DNA of 64,000 bases from JAVBMU01 sp031552185 (GCA_031552185.1 JAVBMU010000007.1:17485-81484), one strand, 5' to 3'; shown: positions 40,955 through 50,178, numbered from the stretch's first letter. Translations and numbers: made by a program. The notes: a model not told the origin generated them from the letters alone.

Positions 40955-42583
40955 TCAGCGGTCCTCGGGCACCATCTCGATCGCGCCGCACGGGCATTCC
41001 GCGGCGCAGATCCCGCAGCCCTTGCAGTATTCGAGGTCGATCTCGTACTTCTGGCCGGGGCCGAGCTTCGTGATGACGTCGTCCGGGCACAGCCCGTAGC
41101 AGTTGTCGCACTCGAAGCAGGTGCCGCAGGACATGCAGCGCTGGGCCTCGAACAGCGCCGAGCCCTCATCGAGGCCGCGCACGACCTCCTCGAAGCCCGA
41201 GGTGCGCCGGGCCGCCTCGAGGGTGGGCCGGTGTTGGGCGGGGGCGTCGGCGTAGTACCAGGTGTTCAGCCGGTCGTAGGTTGCCTTGGCCTCGCGGGAC
41301 TCGGGCTCGAAGGTGTCCGCGCGCAAGTACGCGTCGATGAAGTGCGCGCACCGATTCCCGGCGCCGATGGCGACGGTCGCGGTCCGGTCGCCCGGGGCGG
41401 CGTCGCCGGCGGCGAACAGCCCGGGCCGGCCGGTCATCATCGTCGCATCGACGCTGATCACACCGTCGTCGACCTGCACGTCGGTGCGGCCCTCGATGAG
41501 CGTGAGGTCGGCGTCCTGGCCCACGGCCAGGACGACGGCGTCGGCGTCGAGGGTGTCGTACTCACCCGTCGGCTCCGGCCGGCCCCGGTCGTTGAGCACC
41601 ATCCGCTCGACGACGATCTTGTCGGCCTCGACCTCCTTGATGGTGGTCAGCCACTTGACCGTGATGCCCTCGCCGACGGCGTCCAGGTACTCGTCCTCGT
41701 GGGCCGGCATCTGGGCCTGGGTGCGGCGGTAGACGATCATCGTGTCGCCGGCGCCGAGGCGCTTGGCCGTCCGGGCCGCGTCCATGGCGGTGTTGCCGCC
41801 GCCGTAGACGATGACGCGGCGCCCGAGCATGGGCGGCGCGCCCTGGGCGGTATCCCGCAGCAGCTTCACGGCGTCGACGATCTTGGCCGCCGCGGCGGCG
41901 GGGATCTCGATGTGCGAGCCCACCCCGGCACCGACGGTGAGCGCGACGGCGTCGAACTCGGCCGATTCGGCCTCCAGGTCCTGGACCGGGTTGCCGCATT
42001 CCAGGGTGACGCCCAGGTCGACGATCCGCTGGATCTCGGCGGCGAGCACCGCTCGGGGCAGCCGGTACTCGGGGATCCCGTAGCGCATCATGCCGCCCGG
42101 CTCCGCCATCGCCTCCCGGATGACCACCTCGTGGCCCAACCGGCGCAGGTGGTATGCCGTCGACAGCCCGGCCGGCCCCGAACCGATGACGAGCACCCGC
42201 TTGCCGGTGCGCGTAGCGGGCGGCTCGAACGCCCACCCCTTGGTGAGGGCGAGGTCGCCGAGGAAGCGCTCGACGGAGTTGATCCCGACCTTCTCGTCCA
42301 GCGTGGCCCGGTTGCACTCGCTCTCGCACGGGTGGTAGCAGATCCGGCCCATGATCGCGGGCAGCGGGTTGCGCTCGGTGATCGCCCGCCAGGCGCGCTC
42401 GTAGCCCTCGTCGGCCTCCTGCGCCTCGTACAGCCAGCGCTGGATGTCCTCCATCGCGGGGCAGGCGCCCGAACAGGGCGGCAGCAGCGAGACGTACACC
42501 GGCCGCTCGGTCCGCCAGGAACCGGTCTTGTAGGCGCTCGACGTGGCGGCCGTCGAACTCAACCCGAAGGGCACCGTGCTCAT
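40955..42583 (-). CDS. GltD-like NAD(P)-binding flavoprotein fused to ferredoxin domains
   Basis: A 542-residue electron-transfer subunit. Residues about 35-110 hold a GltD-like Fe-S region (PPCSGACPAMEDIQRWL, CYHPCESECNR). Residues about 125-445 hold FAD (VLVIGSGPAGLSTAYHLRR) and NAD(P) (VIVYGGGNTAMDAARTAKRL) Rossmann folds with the closing motif GLFAAGDAA. The C-terminus (about 480-542) has two [4Fe-4S] binding regions, CMSCGTCFECDNCYGLCP and CKGCGICAAECPCGAIEM. It overlaps the beta-subunit gene by four bases. It would link the 2-oxoacid oxidoreductase to NAD(P)H, replacing a simple delta ferredoxin subunit. Confidence 0.92.
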   Translation of the reverse strand: MSTVPFGLSSTAATSSAYKTGSWRTERPVYVSLLPPCSGACPAMEDIQRWLYEAQEADEGYERAWRAITERNPLPAIMGRICYHPCESECNRATLDEKVGINSVERFLGDLALTKGWAFEPPATRTGKRVLVIGSGPAGLSTAYHLRRLGHEVVIREAMAEPGGMMRYGIPEYRLPRAVLAAEIQRIVDLGVTLECGNPVQDLEAESAEFDAVALTVGAGVGSHIEIPAAAAAKIVDAVKLLRDTAQGAPPMLGRRVIVYGGGNTAMDAARTAKRLGAGDTMIVYRRTQAQMPAHEDEYLDAVGEGITVKWLTTIKEVEADKIVVERMVLNDRGRPEPTGEYDTLDADAVVLAVGQDADLTLIEGRTDVQVDDGVISVDATMMTGRPGLFAAGDAAPGDRTATVAIGAGNRCAHFIDAYLRADTFEPESREAKATYDRLNTWYYADAPAQHRPTLEAARRTSGFEEVVRGLDEGSALFEAQRCMSCGTCFECDNCYGLCPDDVITKLGPGQKYEIDLEYCKGCGICAAECPCGAIEMVPEDR

Positions 42584-43584
42584 CGGCCCTCACCATCCCT
42601 TACCAGATTGAACCGGGCGATGTTGCGCTGGGCCTGGCGGCGCAGGCGTTCGACGACGGTGGCGTCGCCCCGGGGACCGAACAGGTGGGCGTAGCGCCGC
42701 TGTGGGCGCAGGTACTCCTCGACGTCGATCAGCTCGCGGATCGCGGTGCTGTTTGTGACCTCGCCGTATTCGGCTTCGAACACGGGGAAGAAGCCGGACT
42801 GGGTGGCCAGCCGGCACATCTTGATCGACTCCTCGGGCCCGGTGCCCCAGCCGAGCGGGCACGTGACGAGGATGTGCAGGTAGCGCGCGCCGCGGTGGCT
42901 CATCGCCTTGCGGACCTTGAGCTCCAGATCCCGCAGGTCCGCGACCGTGGCGGTGGCGACGTAGGGGATCTCGTGCGCCATGGCGATCAGCGGCACGCTC
43001 TTGCCCTGACCGAACGGCGCGCCGGGGGCGACGCCGACGGCGGGTGTGGTCGAGGTGCGGGCCGCGGGCGGGGTCGCGCCGGAGCGCTGGACGCCGGTGT
43101 TCATGTAGCCACCGTTGTCGTAACAGACGTACAGCACGTCGTCGTTGCGTTCGAAGGTCCCGGACAGGCAGGCCATCCCGATGTCGGCGGTGCCGCCGTC
43201 GCCGCCCTGGGCGAGCACGCGGATGTCGCTGCGCCCGAGCGCCCGGTTCGCTGCGGCGATGCCGGAACCGACCGCGGCCGCGTTTGCGAACAGCGAGTGC
43301 AGCCACGGAATCTTCCAGGCGCTCTCCGGGTACGGCGTCGAGAACACCTCGAGGCAGCCGGTCGCGTTCGCGACCATAAGTTTGCCGCCGGTGGCGTCCA
43401 TCGCGGTATCCAGCACCCACCGGGCGGCCAGCGCCTCGGCGCAGCCCTGGCAGGCGCGGTGCCCGGACGTCAGCGCGCTCGGCCGGTCCTGCCAGGCCTG
43501 GACGGACCGGTCGGACTCGTCGAGCAGGCGGTTACCCGCGACGAGCGCACCGGTCTGCAGAAAGGGGACATTGACCTTGACCAT
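42580..43584 (-). CDS. 2-oxoacid:ferredoxin oxidoreductase beta subunit (TPP-binding)
   Basis: A 334-residue subunit with the TPP motif GGDGGTADIGMACLSGTFER continuing to VCYDNGGYMNTGVQRS. Cys residues in ACQGCAEA and the downstream Cys are the expected ligands of an Fe-S cluster. ATG 43584 overlaps the alpha stop (TGATG). Such enzymes oxidatively decarboxylate pyruvate or a related 2-oxoacid to the acyl-CoA, or run in reverse. The length and motif set resemble pyruvate-type PorB, but the substrate is not certain. Confidence 0.93.
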   Translation of the reverse strand: MVKVNVPFLQTGALVAGNRLLDESDRSVQAWQDRPSALTSGHRACQGCAEALAARWVLDTAMDATGGKLMVANATGCLEVFSTPYPESAWKIPWLHSLFANAAAVGSGIAAANRALGRSDIRVLAQGGDGGTADIGMACLSGTFERNDDVLYVCYDNGGYMNTGVQRSGATPPAARTSTTPAVGVAPGAPFGQGKSVPLIAMAHEIPYVATATVADLRDLELKVRKAMSHRGARYLHILVTCPLGWGTGPEESIKMCRLATQSGFFPVFEAEYGEVTNSTAIRELIDVEEYLRPQRRYAHLFGPRGDATVVERLRRQAQRNIARFNLVRDGEGR

Positions 43585-44762
43585 CACCGACCACCTACTA
43601 CCTGTTCGTTCAGGTCGAGGAACCGGACCTCGGCGAGCGGCCCCGCCAGGGCCTCGCCGAGCACGGCCTCGAGGGACGCCTCGCTGATGCTGCGCCCGCC
43701 GAGTCCGGCGACGACGCTGGAGACATCCGGGGTCAGGCCGCCGTCGGCCAGCGCGATTCGGATCTCCGGGTGGACCAGGCCGCGGCCGCCGAGTTCGATG
43801 GCGCGGTCGATGACGACGACGTGCTTGGCCGAGCCGACCGCGGCCTGCAGGGCCTCGGTCGGGAACGGCCGGAACGAGGTCAGGCCGACGAGCTTGATCG
43901 GCGCGCCGTCGGCGCGCATCCGCTCGGTGACGGTCTGCAATGTGCCGAGGACCGAGCCCATCGCGATGACGACCGTGTCCCCGTCCTCGCCGGCGCCGTG
44001 GAACGTGCGCACCGGGCGCCCGCTGGGTCGGTCGAAGGCCGCCTCGAACTCGGCGCCGACCCGTTCGACCACGGCCAGCGCGTCCACCATCGCCGTGTGT
44101 TGCAGGTACTTGACCTCGGTGAAGGATTCCGGACCGGCCATCATGCCGATGCTCAGGGGGTGCTCGACGTCGAGCGGGTTGCGCGGTGTGATCGGCGGCA
44201 GGAAGGCGTCGACCTCCTCCTGCGTCGGCAGTTCGACGACGTCGGAGGCGTGGGTGAGCACGAAGCCGTCCATGCACACCATGACCGGCAGGGCGAGTTC
44301 CTCCGCGATCTTGAACGCAATCACGTGCAGGTCGGCCGCCTCCTGGTTGTCCCCGGCGTAGAGCTGGAGCCAGCCGGAGTCGCGTAGCGCGAGTGAGTCG
44401 GAGTGGTCGTTCCAGATGTTGATCGGGGCGCCCAGCGCCCGGTTGGCCACCGTCATCACGATGGGCAACTGGAGGCCGGCCGCATTGAAGACCGCCTCCG
44501 ACATGTACAGCAGGCCCTGGGACGCGGTCGCCGTGTAGGTCCGGGCACCGGTTGCCGATGAGCCGATCGAGACCGACATCGCGGCGAACTCGGATTCGAC
44601 GTTCAGGTACTCGCAGTTCTTCAGGGCGCCGGTGCGGGTGAGCACCGAGAGCGCCTCCACGATGTGCGTTTGCGGTGAGATGGGGTAGGCGCACACGACG
44701 CCGGGTCGGCAGCGCGCGACGGTCTTCGCGACGGCCTGCGAGCCTTCGAGCAGTTCCCGCAT
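43584..44762 (-). CDS. 2-oxoacid:ferredoxin oxidoreductase alpha subunit
   Basis: A 392-residue subunit beginning MRELLEGSQAVAKTVARCRP with the family motif VVCAYPISPQTHIVEAL, SEFAAMSVSIGSSATGARTYTAT and GSVLGTLQTVTERMR. It forms the pyrimidine-binding half of the TPP site and dimerises with the beta subunit. The gene order gamma-alpha-beta-flavoprotein, with gaps of no more than four bases, indicates one operon. Confidence 0.94.
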   Translation of the reverse strand: MRELLEGSQAVAKTVARCRPGVVCAYPISPQTHIVEALSVLTRTGALKNCEYLNVESEFAAMSVSIGSSATGARTYTATASQGLLYMSEAVFNAAGLQLPIVMTVANRALGAPINIWNDHSDSLALRDSGWLQLYAGDNQEAADLHVIAFKIAEELALPVMVCMDGFVLTHASDVVELPTQEEVDAFLPPITPRNPLDVEHPLSIGMMAGPESFTEVKYLQHTAMVDALAVVERVGAEFEAAFDRPSGRPVRTFHGAGEDGDTVVIAMGSVLGTLQTVTERMRADGAPIKLVGLTSFRPFPTEALQAAVGSAKHVVVIDRAIELGGRGLVHPEIRIALADGGLTPDVSSVVAGLGGRSISEASLEAVLGEALAGPLAEVRFLDLNEQVVGGR

Positions 44763-44765
44763 TCC

Positions 44766-45371
44766 TCAGGCCTCCTTTGCTGCGCTCGCCGCCCCGGCGG
44801 GAGCGGTCTCGGCGTGGTCGAGGACCCACTGGTGGGCGGCCTCGGCCGCCTTGCAGTTGCCCTCGGCGACCCTGCCCTTGAACCGGTCCCGCACGGCCGC
44901 GAGCACCGCGTCGAGCGTGATCTGGCCGGTCACCGCCGCGAAGGCGCCCAGGAGCGCGGCGGACGGCTTGGGTTGGCCGAGGTGTTCGCGGACGATGTCA
45001 TCGGCCGGAACGGTGACGAGTCGGCCGGGTTCGGCCGGCGCGTCGGGGCACATCTCGCGCACCTCGGTAGCGGTGCGGCGAGTGTTGACGACGGCCCAGC
45101 CGCCGGGTGCGAGCGCTGCGAACGGGTCGAGCGCGGTCAGCAACGTGGGGTCCTGCACGATCACCGCATCCGGCACCTGCACTAATTCGCGCGTGCGAAT
45201 CGCCTCGTCGGAAAGCCGACAGAACGACACGACCGGCGCGCCAGTGCGCTCGGAACCGAATGAGGGGATGACCTGGACGTTGTGCCCGGCACTGAACGCC
45301 GCTTGCGCGAGCAGTTCGGAGGCGGTCACCACACCTTGGCCGCCTCTGCCATGAATACAGACCTGGAACAT
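44766..45371 (-). CDS. 2-oxoacid:acceptor oxidoreductase gamma subunit
   Basis: A 201-residue subunit starting MFQVCIHGRGGQGVVTASEL, the standard gamma N-terminus; a longer reading to 45500 adds Pro/Ala-rich residues without family support. QVIPSFGSERTGAPVVSFCR is the typical second motif. GGAAG stands just before the ATG. It is the first gene of the operon, so the promoter must lie in 45372-45619. Confidence 0.93.
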   Translation of the reverse strand: MFQVCIHGRGGQGVVTASELLAQAAFSAGHNVQVIPSFGSERTGAPVVSFCRLSDEAIRTRELVQVPDAVIVQDPTLLTALDPFAALAPGGWAVVNTRRTATEVREMCPDAPAEPGRLVTVPADDIVREHLGQPKPSAALLGAFAAVTGQITLDAVLAAVRDRFKGRVAEGNCKAAEAAHQWVLDHAETAPAGAASAAKEA

Positions 45372-45619
45372 CTTCCGCCTTCGCTTGTTGTGGAAAAGCG
45401 CAAACCCCGACGCCGGAGGCACCGCTGCCGCCGTCGGCAGTGGGCGCACTGGCGCGGGGGTAGGCGACTCCACCCTTACGCGGGGCACCTCACAAGACAA
45501 GTCACCGGGAATGTGATCTACGACTTGCGACAGGTTCCCCCTTCACGCGGTGTCGGAGGTCATCATTCGATGGTGCGATTGGCCATGAATCGCCAGGCCG
45601 AAGGTCCCCACTGCTGTCA
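45372..45619. other. Non-coding gap upstream of the oxidoreductase operon
   Basis: 248 bases with no convincing gene. It must contain the promoter of the minus-strand operon starting at 45371; no clear operator stands out. Confidence 0.4.
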
Positions 45620-46201
45620 TTAGGGCATCCGTCCGACGAAGGCCATTGCGTGCCGCAACAGGGTGCCCTGACCGCCGCGCATTTCCACCTGGATTTCGTC
45701 GGAGCATGCCTGTTCCGGCGTGAGCCAGGTCAGGTCCAGGGCATCCTGTTGCGGGCGGCAGTCGCCCGTGACGGGCACGACGTACGCGAGCGACACCGCG
45801 TGCTGGCGCGGGTCGTGGTAGCTGGTGATCCCCGGCGTCGGGAAGTACTCGGCCACCGTGAACGGTTGCGGCGAGGGCGGCACGAGCGGCAGCGCCACCG
45901 CGCCGAGGTCCTTCTCGATGTGCCGCAGCAGGGCATCGCGGATCCGCTCGTGGTACATCACCCGCCCGGAGACGAGTGAGCGGGTGATCATGCCGGCCGC
46001 GGACAACCGCAACAGCAGCCCGACGGCGACGACGTCGCCCGCCTCGTCGACCCGCACGGGCACCGCATCGATATAGACGATCGGCATTCGCGCCCGGGCG
46101 CTTGCGACCTCCTCCGGGCTCAGCCAGCCCGCGGGCCGGGCGTTGAGGGGGGAGAAGTCCTCCGGGAAATCCTCCGGCAGGAAGTCGGCAGCGTTCGTCA
46201 T
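45620..46201 (-). CDS. DUF4916/Nudix-fold family protein
   Basis: A 193-residue protein of the actinobacterial NUDIX family DUF4916. Conserved elements are GWLSPEEVASARARMPIVYIDAVPVR, the strand VAVGLLLR, MITRSLVSGRVMYHERIRDALLRHIEKDLG and the C-terminal RHAMAFVGR. The classic Nudix box GX5EX7REUXEEXGU is not complete, so hydrolase activity is uncertain. It lies 31 bases from the decarboxylase gene in the same direction. Confidence 0.85.
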   Translation of the reverse strand: MTNAADFLPEDFPEDFSPLNARPAGWLSPEEVASARARMPIVYIDAVPVRVDEAGDVVAVGLLLRLSAAGMITRSLVSGRVMYHERIRDALLRHIEKDLGAVALPLVPPSPQPFTVAEYFPTPGITSYHDPRQHAVSLAYVVPVTGDCRPQQDALDLTWLTPEQACSDEIQVEMRGGQGTLLRHAMAFVGRMP

Positions 46202-46232
46202 TTCGATCTCCCGGGAATGGCTGGTCGGGTGG

Positions 46233-47888
46233 TCACGGTTGGACGCCGGCGGCCGGCGCGCCGAGCGGTACCTCGCTGTAGCGGGCGACCAACTCCGTGA
46301 GCAGGTGTTCCGCGACGGTGTGCGGCAGGGCCTCGACCAACGCCATCACCTCGGCCAGTCGGTTCGGCAGGCCGGCTCCGGCGGCGGCGCCGGGCAACAG
46401 GGCGGCACGCAGCAGCGCCCACGTCGCGTCGGCGTCCAGATGCGCGAGCGCGGACAACGCGGCGCCCGGGTCGGACGCGGCGCCGTCCGGATCGGAGCCG
46501 GCGTCCGGATCGGAGCCGGCGCCCGCGCCGAGCGCCCCGGCGAAGCCGGCGAGAACGGCCGAGGGATCGGGTCGCGGAACGCCGCGGGCCCGGTCGGCCG
46601 CCGTGACCAGCGCGTCGATCAGGTCGTCGAGCACGCGGGCCGTCACCGGCGTGACGGTCAGGTGGGCGGTGTGCCCGAGTCGACGGCCGGCCGGCCCGCT
46701 GTGCCCCGGCTGGGCTTGGATCACGAACCCCGAGTCGCGGACCTCGTCCGCCCACACATGGGGGTCGACCCTTCGCTCGGGCGACACGGCGTCGTCGGCT
46801 GCGACGGCAAGCAGTGGACCGGTCGGTTGCCCGACGACGCGCAGCCCGTCGATCCGATCGATCGTCGCGGTGAGCGCGCGGGTGGCCCGGACCGTGCGCC
46901 CGGTCAGCTCGACGTAGCCCTCGCGGCCCAGGGCGTGCATGACGGCCCAGGCTGCGGCGGCCGGTCCGGCCGAGCGTGAGCCCAGCATGGTGGCATTCAC
47001 AACGGGGTAGCCGGGCCAGTCCGCCGTGGCGAAGTGCTGGAATCGGTGCAGGTTCCGGTCCCGGACGAGCAGGACCGAGGCGCCCTTCGGGCTGAACCCG
47101 TACTTGTGCACATCCGCCGAGACGCTGGTCACCCCGGGCACCGCGAAGTCGAAGGGCGCCACCTCGCCCCCGCCCGCTGCCGTCCAGAACGGCAGCACCC
47201 AACCGCCGATGCACGCGTCGACGTGGACCGGCACGCCGCGCTCCGCCGCGGCGGCCGCGATCTCGGCGACCGGGTCGAGCACGCCATGCGGGTACGACGG
47301 CGCCGAGACCACCACGAGCGCGACGTCGTCGCCCAGCCGGGTGATCAGCGCGGCCGGGTCCACGGTCCCCGTGGCGGGGTCCACCGGCACCAAGTCCAGG
47401 TCGACGTCGAAATAGTGGGCGGCCTTGCGGAAGGCGGCGTGCACGCTCACCGGCGCGACCACCCGGGCGCGCCGCGCGCTTCCGGCCGCCGCCGCGCCGG
47501 CGCCGGCACCCCCGACCGCCGCCGCGCCGGCGCGGTGCCGGTCCCGGGCGGTCTTAACGGCGAGCAGGCAACTCTCGGTGCCGCCGGAGGTGATCGAGCC
47601 GACGACGTCGGGCGTGCCGTGCAGCATCTCGCGGGCGAAGGCGATCACGTCGTGCTCGATCGCGGCCACCGAGGTGAAGACGGTCGGATCCAAACCATTG
47701 ACCGCCTGCACCGCCCGCATCGCCTCGGCGGCGAGGTCGTCCAACTCGGCCAGGTCCGGGTCGTAGACGTAGCTCAGCACGCGTCCGCCGTGGGTGGGCG
47801 CGTCGGCGGCGCGCCACGCGGCGAGCCGGGTCAGCGCGGCGCGACCGCGCGCCACGGGGTCGAACGGGAGGCCGGAACGTTCGCTCAC
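46233..47888 (-). CDS. PLP-dependent decarboxylase / aspartate aminotransferase superfamily enzyme
   Basis: A 551-residue group II PLP enzyme related to sphingosine-1-phosphate lyase and amino-acid decarboxylases. Key parts are GSITSGGTESCLLAVKTARD (phosphate binding), VHVDACIGGWVLPF (the Asp pairing with the pyridine N) and SVSADVHKYGFSPKGASVLL with the Schiff-base Lys. The C-terminal about 100 residues contain an Asp/Pro/Gly repeat (GSDPDAGSDPDG). GTG 47888 has GGGAGAG upstream; ATG 47933, overlapping the MFS stop (ATGA), is an alternative. Its substrate may be imported by the adjacent MFS protein. Confidence 0.88.
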   Translation of the reverse strand: MSERSGLPFDPVARGRAALTRLAAWRAADAPTHGGRVLSYVYDPDLAELDDLAAEAMRAVQAVNGLDPTVFTSVAAIEHDVIAFAREMLHGTPDVVGSITSGGTESCLLAVKTARDRHRAGAAAVGGAGAGAAAAGSARRARVVAPVSVHAAFRKAAHYFDVDLDLVPVDPATGTVDPAALITRLGDDVALVVVSAPSYPHGVLDPVAEIAAAAAERGVPVHVDACIGGWVLPFWTAAGGGEVAPFDFAVPGVTSVSADVHKYGFSPKGASVLLVRDRNLHRFQHFATADWPGYPVVNATMLGSRSAGPAAAAWAVMHALGREGYVELTGRTVRATRALTATIDRIDGLRVVGQPTGPLLAVAADDAVSPERRVDPHVWADEVRDSGFVIQAQPGHSGPAGRRLGHTAHLTVTPVTARVLDDLIDALVTAADRARGVPRPDPSAVLAGFAGALGAGAGSDPDAGSDPDGAASDPGAALSALAHLDADATWALLRAALLPGAAAGAGLPNRLAEVMALVEALPHTVAEHLLTELVARYSEVPLGAPAAGVQP

Positions 47889-47929
47889 GTGTCGCTCTCC
47901 CGTCGGTGCCTGGCTGCGGCGGTCACGGC

Positions 47930-49381
47930 TCATGCCGCCGTCGGACCTGCCGCATCGACGTCCGCCCGGCGCAATCCGTACTGTAGTAGCGCGAACAGGG
48001 AGGCGATCGTCAGGAGGGCCGGAATCGCCGAGAACGCCAATGCGATCCCGGCGTGAGCGGACGCGGTCTGCGCGACGACGGCATCCGCCGCCGACGAGCG
48101 GTAACCCGCCACCGCGAGCACGATCGACAGGATTGCCGGGCCGAGTGCCAGTCCCGTCGTCTCGCCCGCGGTCCAGACGCCGGAGAATGCGCCGCCGCGC
48201 CCGCCGGACGTGGCCGAGTCGTGCGAGATGACGTCTGCCAGCATGGCCATCGGCAAGGCCTGCATCCCGGCATACGCGATCCCGGCCAGCGCCGTCGGGC
48301 CGTAGATCCACGCCCCGGGCGCCCACGCCAGCGGCACCATCGCGACGGTAGCGACGGCGAACAGCACGGTCGCGACCCGGAATGACCACTCCTTGCCGCG
48401 CCGGGCCGACAACCTCGTCCAGACCGGCATGAACACCAGCGCGGGGGCGATCAGCGCCACGAAGAGGTAGGTCACGGCGTCGGTCGAGTCCAGCAGGTAC
48501 TTGGCCACGTACTGCGCGCCGGCCAGCATCAGTCCCGTGGCCATCGCCTGGAGGAAGAAGGCGGTCAGCAGCGCCCGGAACGGTGCGCTCGTCCGTACGA
48601 CGGCGACGGCGTCCCGCCAGGCTCGGCGCCCGGTCGCGGCCACAGTGCCGCCGCGGGAGGCGGTCGCGTCGGGGGCGGCGGGGCCGGGAGCGGTCGCGTC
48701 GGGGGCGCCGCGCCGCGGCCGGCCGGCGGCCCTCGTGGCGACCAGCAGACCGAGCCCGATCACGACGGCGGCCACGATCCCCATCAGGCGGTAACCGCCC
48801 AGCGAATCGGTCTCGCCGCGCAACGCCGGCCCGCCGGCGCCGAAGGCCAGAATCGCGACCGCCAGCACCGCAACCCGCCAGGCGAGCAGGCGGGTCCGGC
48901 CGTCGTAGGAGTCCGTGAGTTCGGCGGGCAGCGCGATGAACGGCACCTGGAACAGCGCATACGCGGTGGTGGCGAGCAAGAACGCCACCAGAACCCACAA
49001 GGCCGCCGCCGTCGGCCCCGCCGCGCCGGGCGCTGCGAAGGTGAGCGCGAACGCGAACGGGAGCACCACGGCGCCCACGGTCATCACGCGCCGCCGCGAG
49101 CCCGTCCGAGCCAGGTCCCGGTCGCTGGCCGCGCCGACGAAGGGCGCCACCAACACGTCCCAGACCTTCGCGCCCGCGACGATCGCCCCGGCGGCGGCAG
49201 CGGGGACGGCGAGCGCATCGGTCAGGTAATAGAGCAGCACCAGGCCGGGCAGGGTCGCAAAGCCGCCCGTCCCGACCGATCCGGCTGCATACCGGAGCAG
49301 GGTGGCTGTGCTGAGGCCGTCGCCGCGGGGCGCGGCGACGCGGACGGCGTCGGGCGCTGCGTTGGGGGCGGCGTCGGTCAC
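47930..49381 (-). CDS. MFS transporter of the GPH (glycoside-pentoside-hexuronide) type
   Basis: A 483-residue, 12-helix carrier with the MFS_2 family opening LLRYAAGSVGTGGFATLPGLVLLYYLTD, GAKVWDVLVAPFVGAASDRDLARTGSRRRVM and PAELTDSYDGRTRLLAWR. GPH members move glycosides, sulfonated sugars or related compounds with cations. It is probably co-transcribed with the PLP enzyme, whose alternative start overlaps its stop. The GTG start lies 6 bases after a -10 TAGGCT. Confidence 0.9.
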   Translation of the reverse strand: MTDAAPNAAPDAVRVAAPRGDGLSTATLLRYAAGSVGTGGFATLPGLVLLYYLTDALAVPAAAAGAIVAGAKVWDVLVAPFVGAASDRDLARTGSRRRVMTVGAVVLPFAFALTFAAPGAAGPTAAALWVLVAFLLATTAYALFQVPFIALPAELTDSYDGRTRLLAWRVAVLAVAILAFGAGGPALRGETDSLGGYRLMGIVAAVVIGLGLLVATRAAGRPRRGAPDATAPGPAAPDATASRGGTVAATGRRAWRDAVAVVRTSAPFRALLTAFFLQAMATGLMLAGAQYVAKYLLDSTDAVTYLFVALIAPALVFMPVWTRLSARRGKEWSFRVATVLFAVATVAMVPLAWAPGAWIYGPTALAGIAYAGMQALPMAMLADVISHDSATSGGRGGAFSGVWTAGETTGLALGPAILSIVLAVAGYRSSAADAVVAQTASAHAGIALAFSAIPALLTIASLFALLQYGLRRADVDAAGPTAA

Positions 49382-49387
49382 GGCCTC

Positions 49388-49410
49388 AGCCTAGATGAGC
49401 GATTCCGAAT
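49388..49410 (-). promoter_or_regulatory. Promoter with the shared CGGAATC-TCATCTAG motif (MFS gene)
   Basis: On the minus strand ATTCGGAATCGCTCATCTAG runs into the -10 TAGGCT (49393-49388), 6 bases before the GTG start. The upstream part also forms an inverted repeat AGCGATTC-C-GAATCGCT. Confidence 0.55.
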
Positions 49411-49495
49411 CGCTTCGGCATAGACCGTCGCGAGCTGTCTGCCGCCGGCGGGCGGCGTGGGCGGTACCTCTCTTTCGTCGGCGGTACCGCTCGGA

Positions 49496-49557
49496 CGCCG
49501 AACCCGTGTTTGCTTGCAGTTTTCGCCGCAAAACCGCAAGTAACCACGGGTTCGGCG
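49496..49557. repeat. 62-base long hairpin in a divergent intergenic region
   Basis: Outer arms CGCCGAACCCGTG (49496-49508) and CACGGGTTCGGCG (49545-49557) are perfect; inner arms CTTGC-A-GTTTT and AAAAC-C-GCAAG pair around CGCCGC. It sits between the divergent MFS and thioredoxin promoters, so it is not an ordinary terminator. The rest of 49411-49749 holds no gene. Confidence 0.8.
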
Positions 49558-49749
49558 CATGGCGTGCCGCCCCCACCGCACCGGCCCCCGCCGATCCACG
49601 GCTAGACACCCACCGGCGTCGTCGGCGTCCGACGACTGCGGCGGACGACCATGCGCGCCTCGCATGGCGACGGGTCGTCGTCGTCGGGTGGTGGGAATAT
49701 CCCCGGCGCCCGAAGCGCTTTGCATGGGCGAAACCACGAAAGGGGAAAC

Positions 49750-50124
49750 ATGGCGACCAGCACGCTGACGGCATCGAACTTCGAACAGACGGTTGCGGAC
49801 AACGGCATCGTTCTTGTGGACTTCTGGGCGGAGTGGTGCGCGCCCTGTCGGATGTTCGGGCCGATCTTCGAGGCATCGTCGGAGGCGAACCAGGACATCG
49901 TGCACGGCAAGGTGGATGCCGACGCCGAAGCCGAGTTGTTCGCAGCCACGGGTAGCCAGGCGATCCCGACCCTCGTCGCCTTCCGGGACGGAATCTGCGT
50001 GTTCTCCCAGGCCGGGGCGCTGCCCGCCCCCGCGCTCTCCCAGCTGATTGAGCAGATCCGTGCCCTGGACATGGACGATGTGCGCCGGCAACTCGCCGAG
50101 GCGAAGGGCGCCGAGGTCAACTGA
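49750..50124 (+). CDS. Thioredoxin
   Basis: A 124-residue thioredoxin with the active site FWAEWCAPCRMFGP (WCAPCR rather than WCGPCK) and the cis-Pro motif AIPTLVAFRDG. ATG 49750 follows GAAAGGGG. A C-terminal extension of about 18 residues (DMDDVRRQLAEAKGAEVN) is unusual for classic TrxA but common in actinobacterial paralogs. It is probably a general disulfide reductant; a Bcp peroxiredoxin, a typical client, is encoded 0.6 kb away. Confidence 0.93.
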   Translation: MATSTLTASNFEQTVADNGIVLVDFWAEWCAPCRMFGPIFEASSEANQDIVHGKVDADAEAELFAATGSQAIPTLVAFRDGICVFSQAGALPAPALSQLIEQIRALDMDDVRRQLAEAKGAEVN

Positions 50125-50178
50125 CCTGCGACTGGAGTGACCTGCGGTGAACTGACTCGCGGGATCGGCCGCCGCGAC

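Noticed and set aside
45372..45500. Extended gamma-subunit start at 45500
   Set aside because: The extra 43 residues are Pro/Ala/Val-rich and the family begins at MFQVCIHGRGGQG with GGAAG upstream.
49395..49955. A 186-residue frame over the thioredoxin start
   Set aside because: It crosses the long hairpin, is Arg-rich and overlaps the thioredoxin gene, which has an active-site motif and a good ribosome binding site.
50124..50165. TGACCTGC repeats after the thioredoxin gene as a second copy of the 13-bp array
   Set aside because: Two or three similar words occur, but spacing is irregular (about 15-16) and there is no CRP palindrome.
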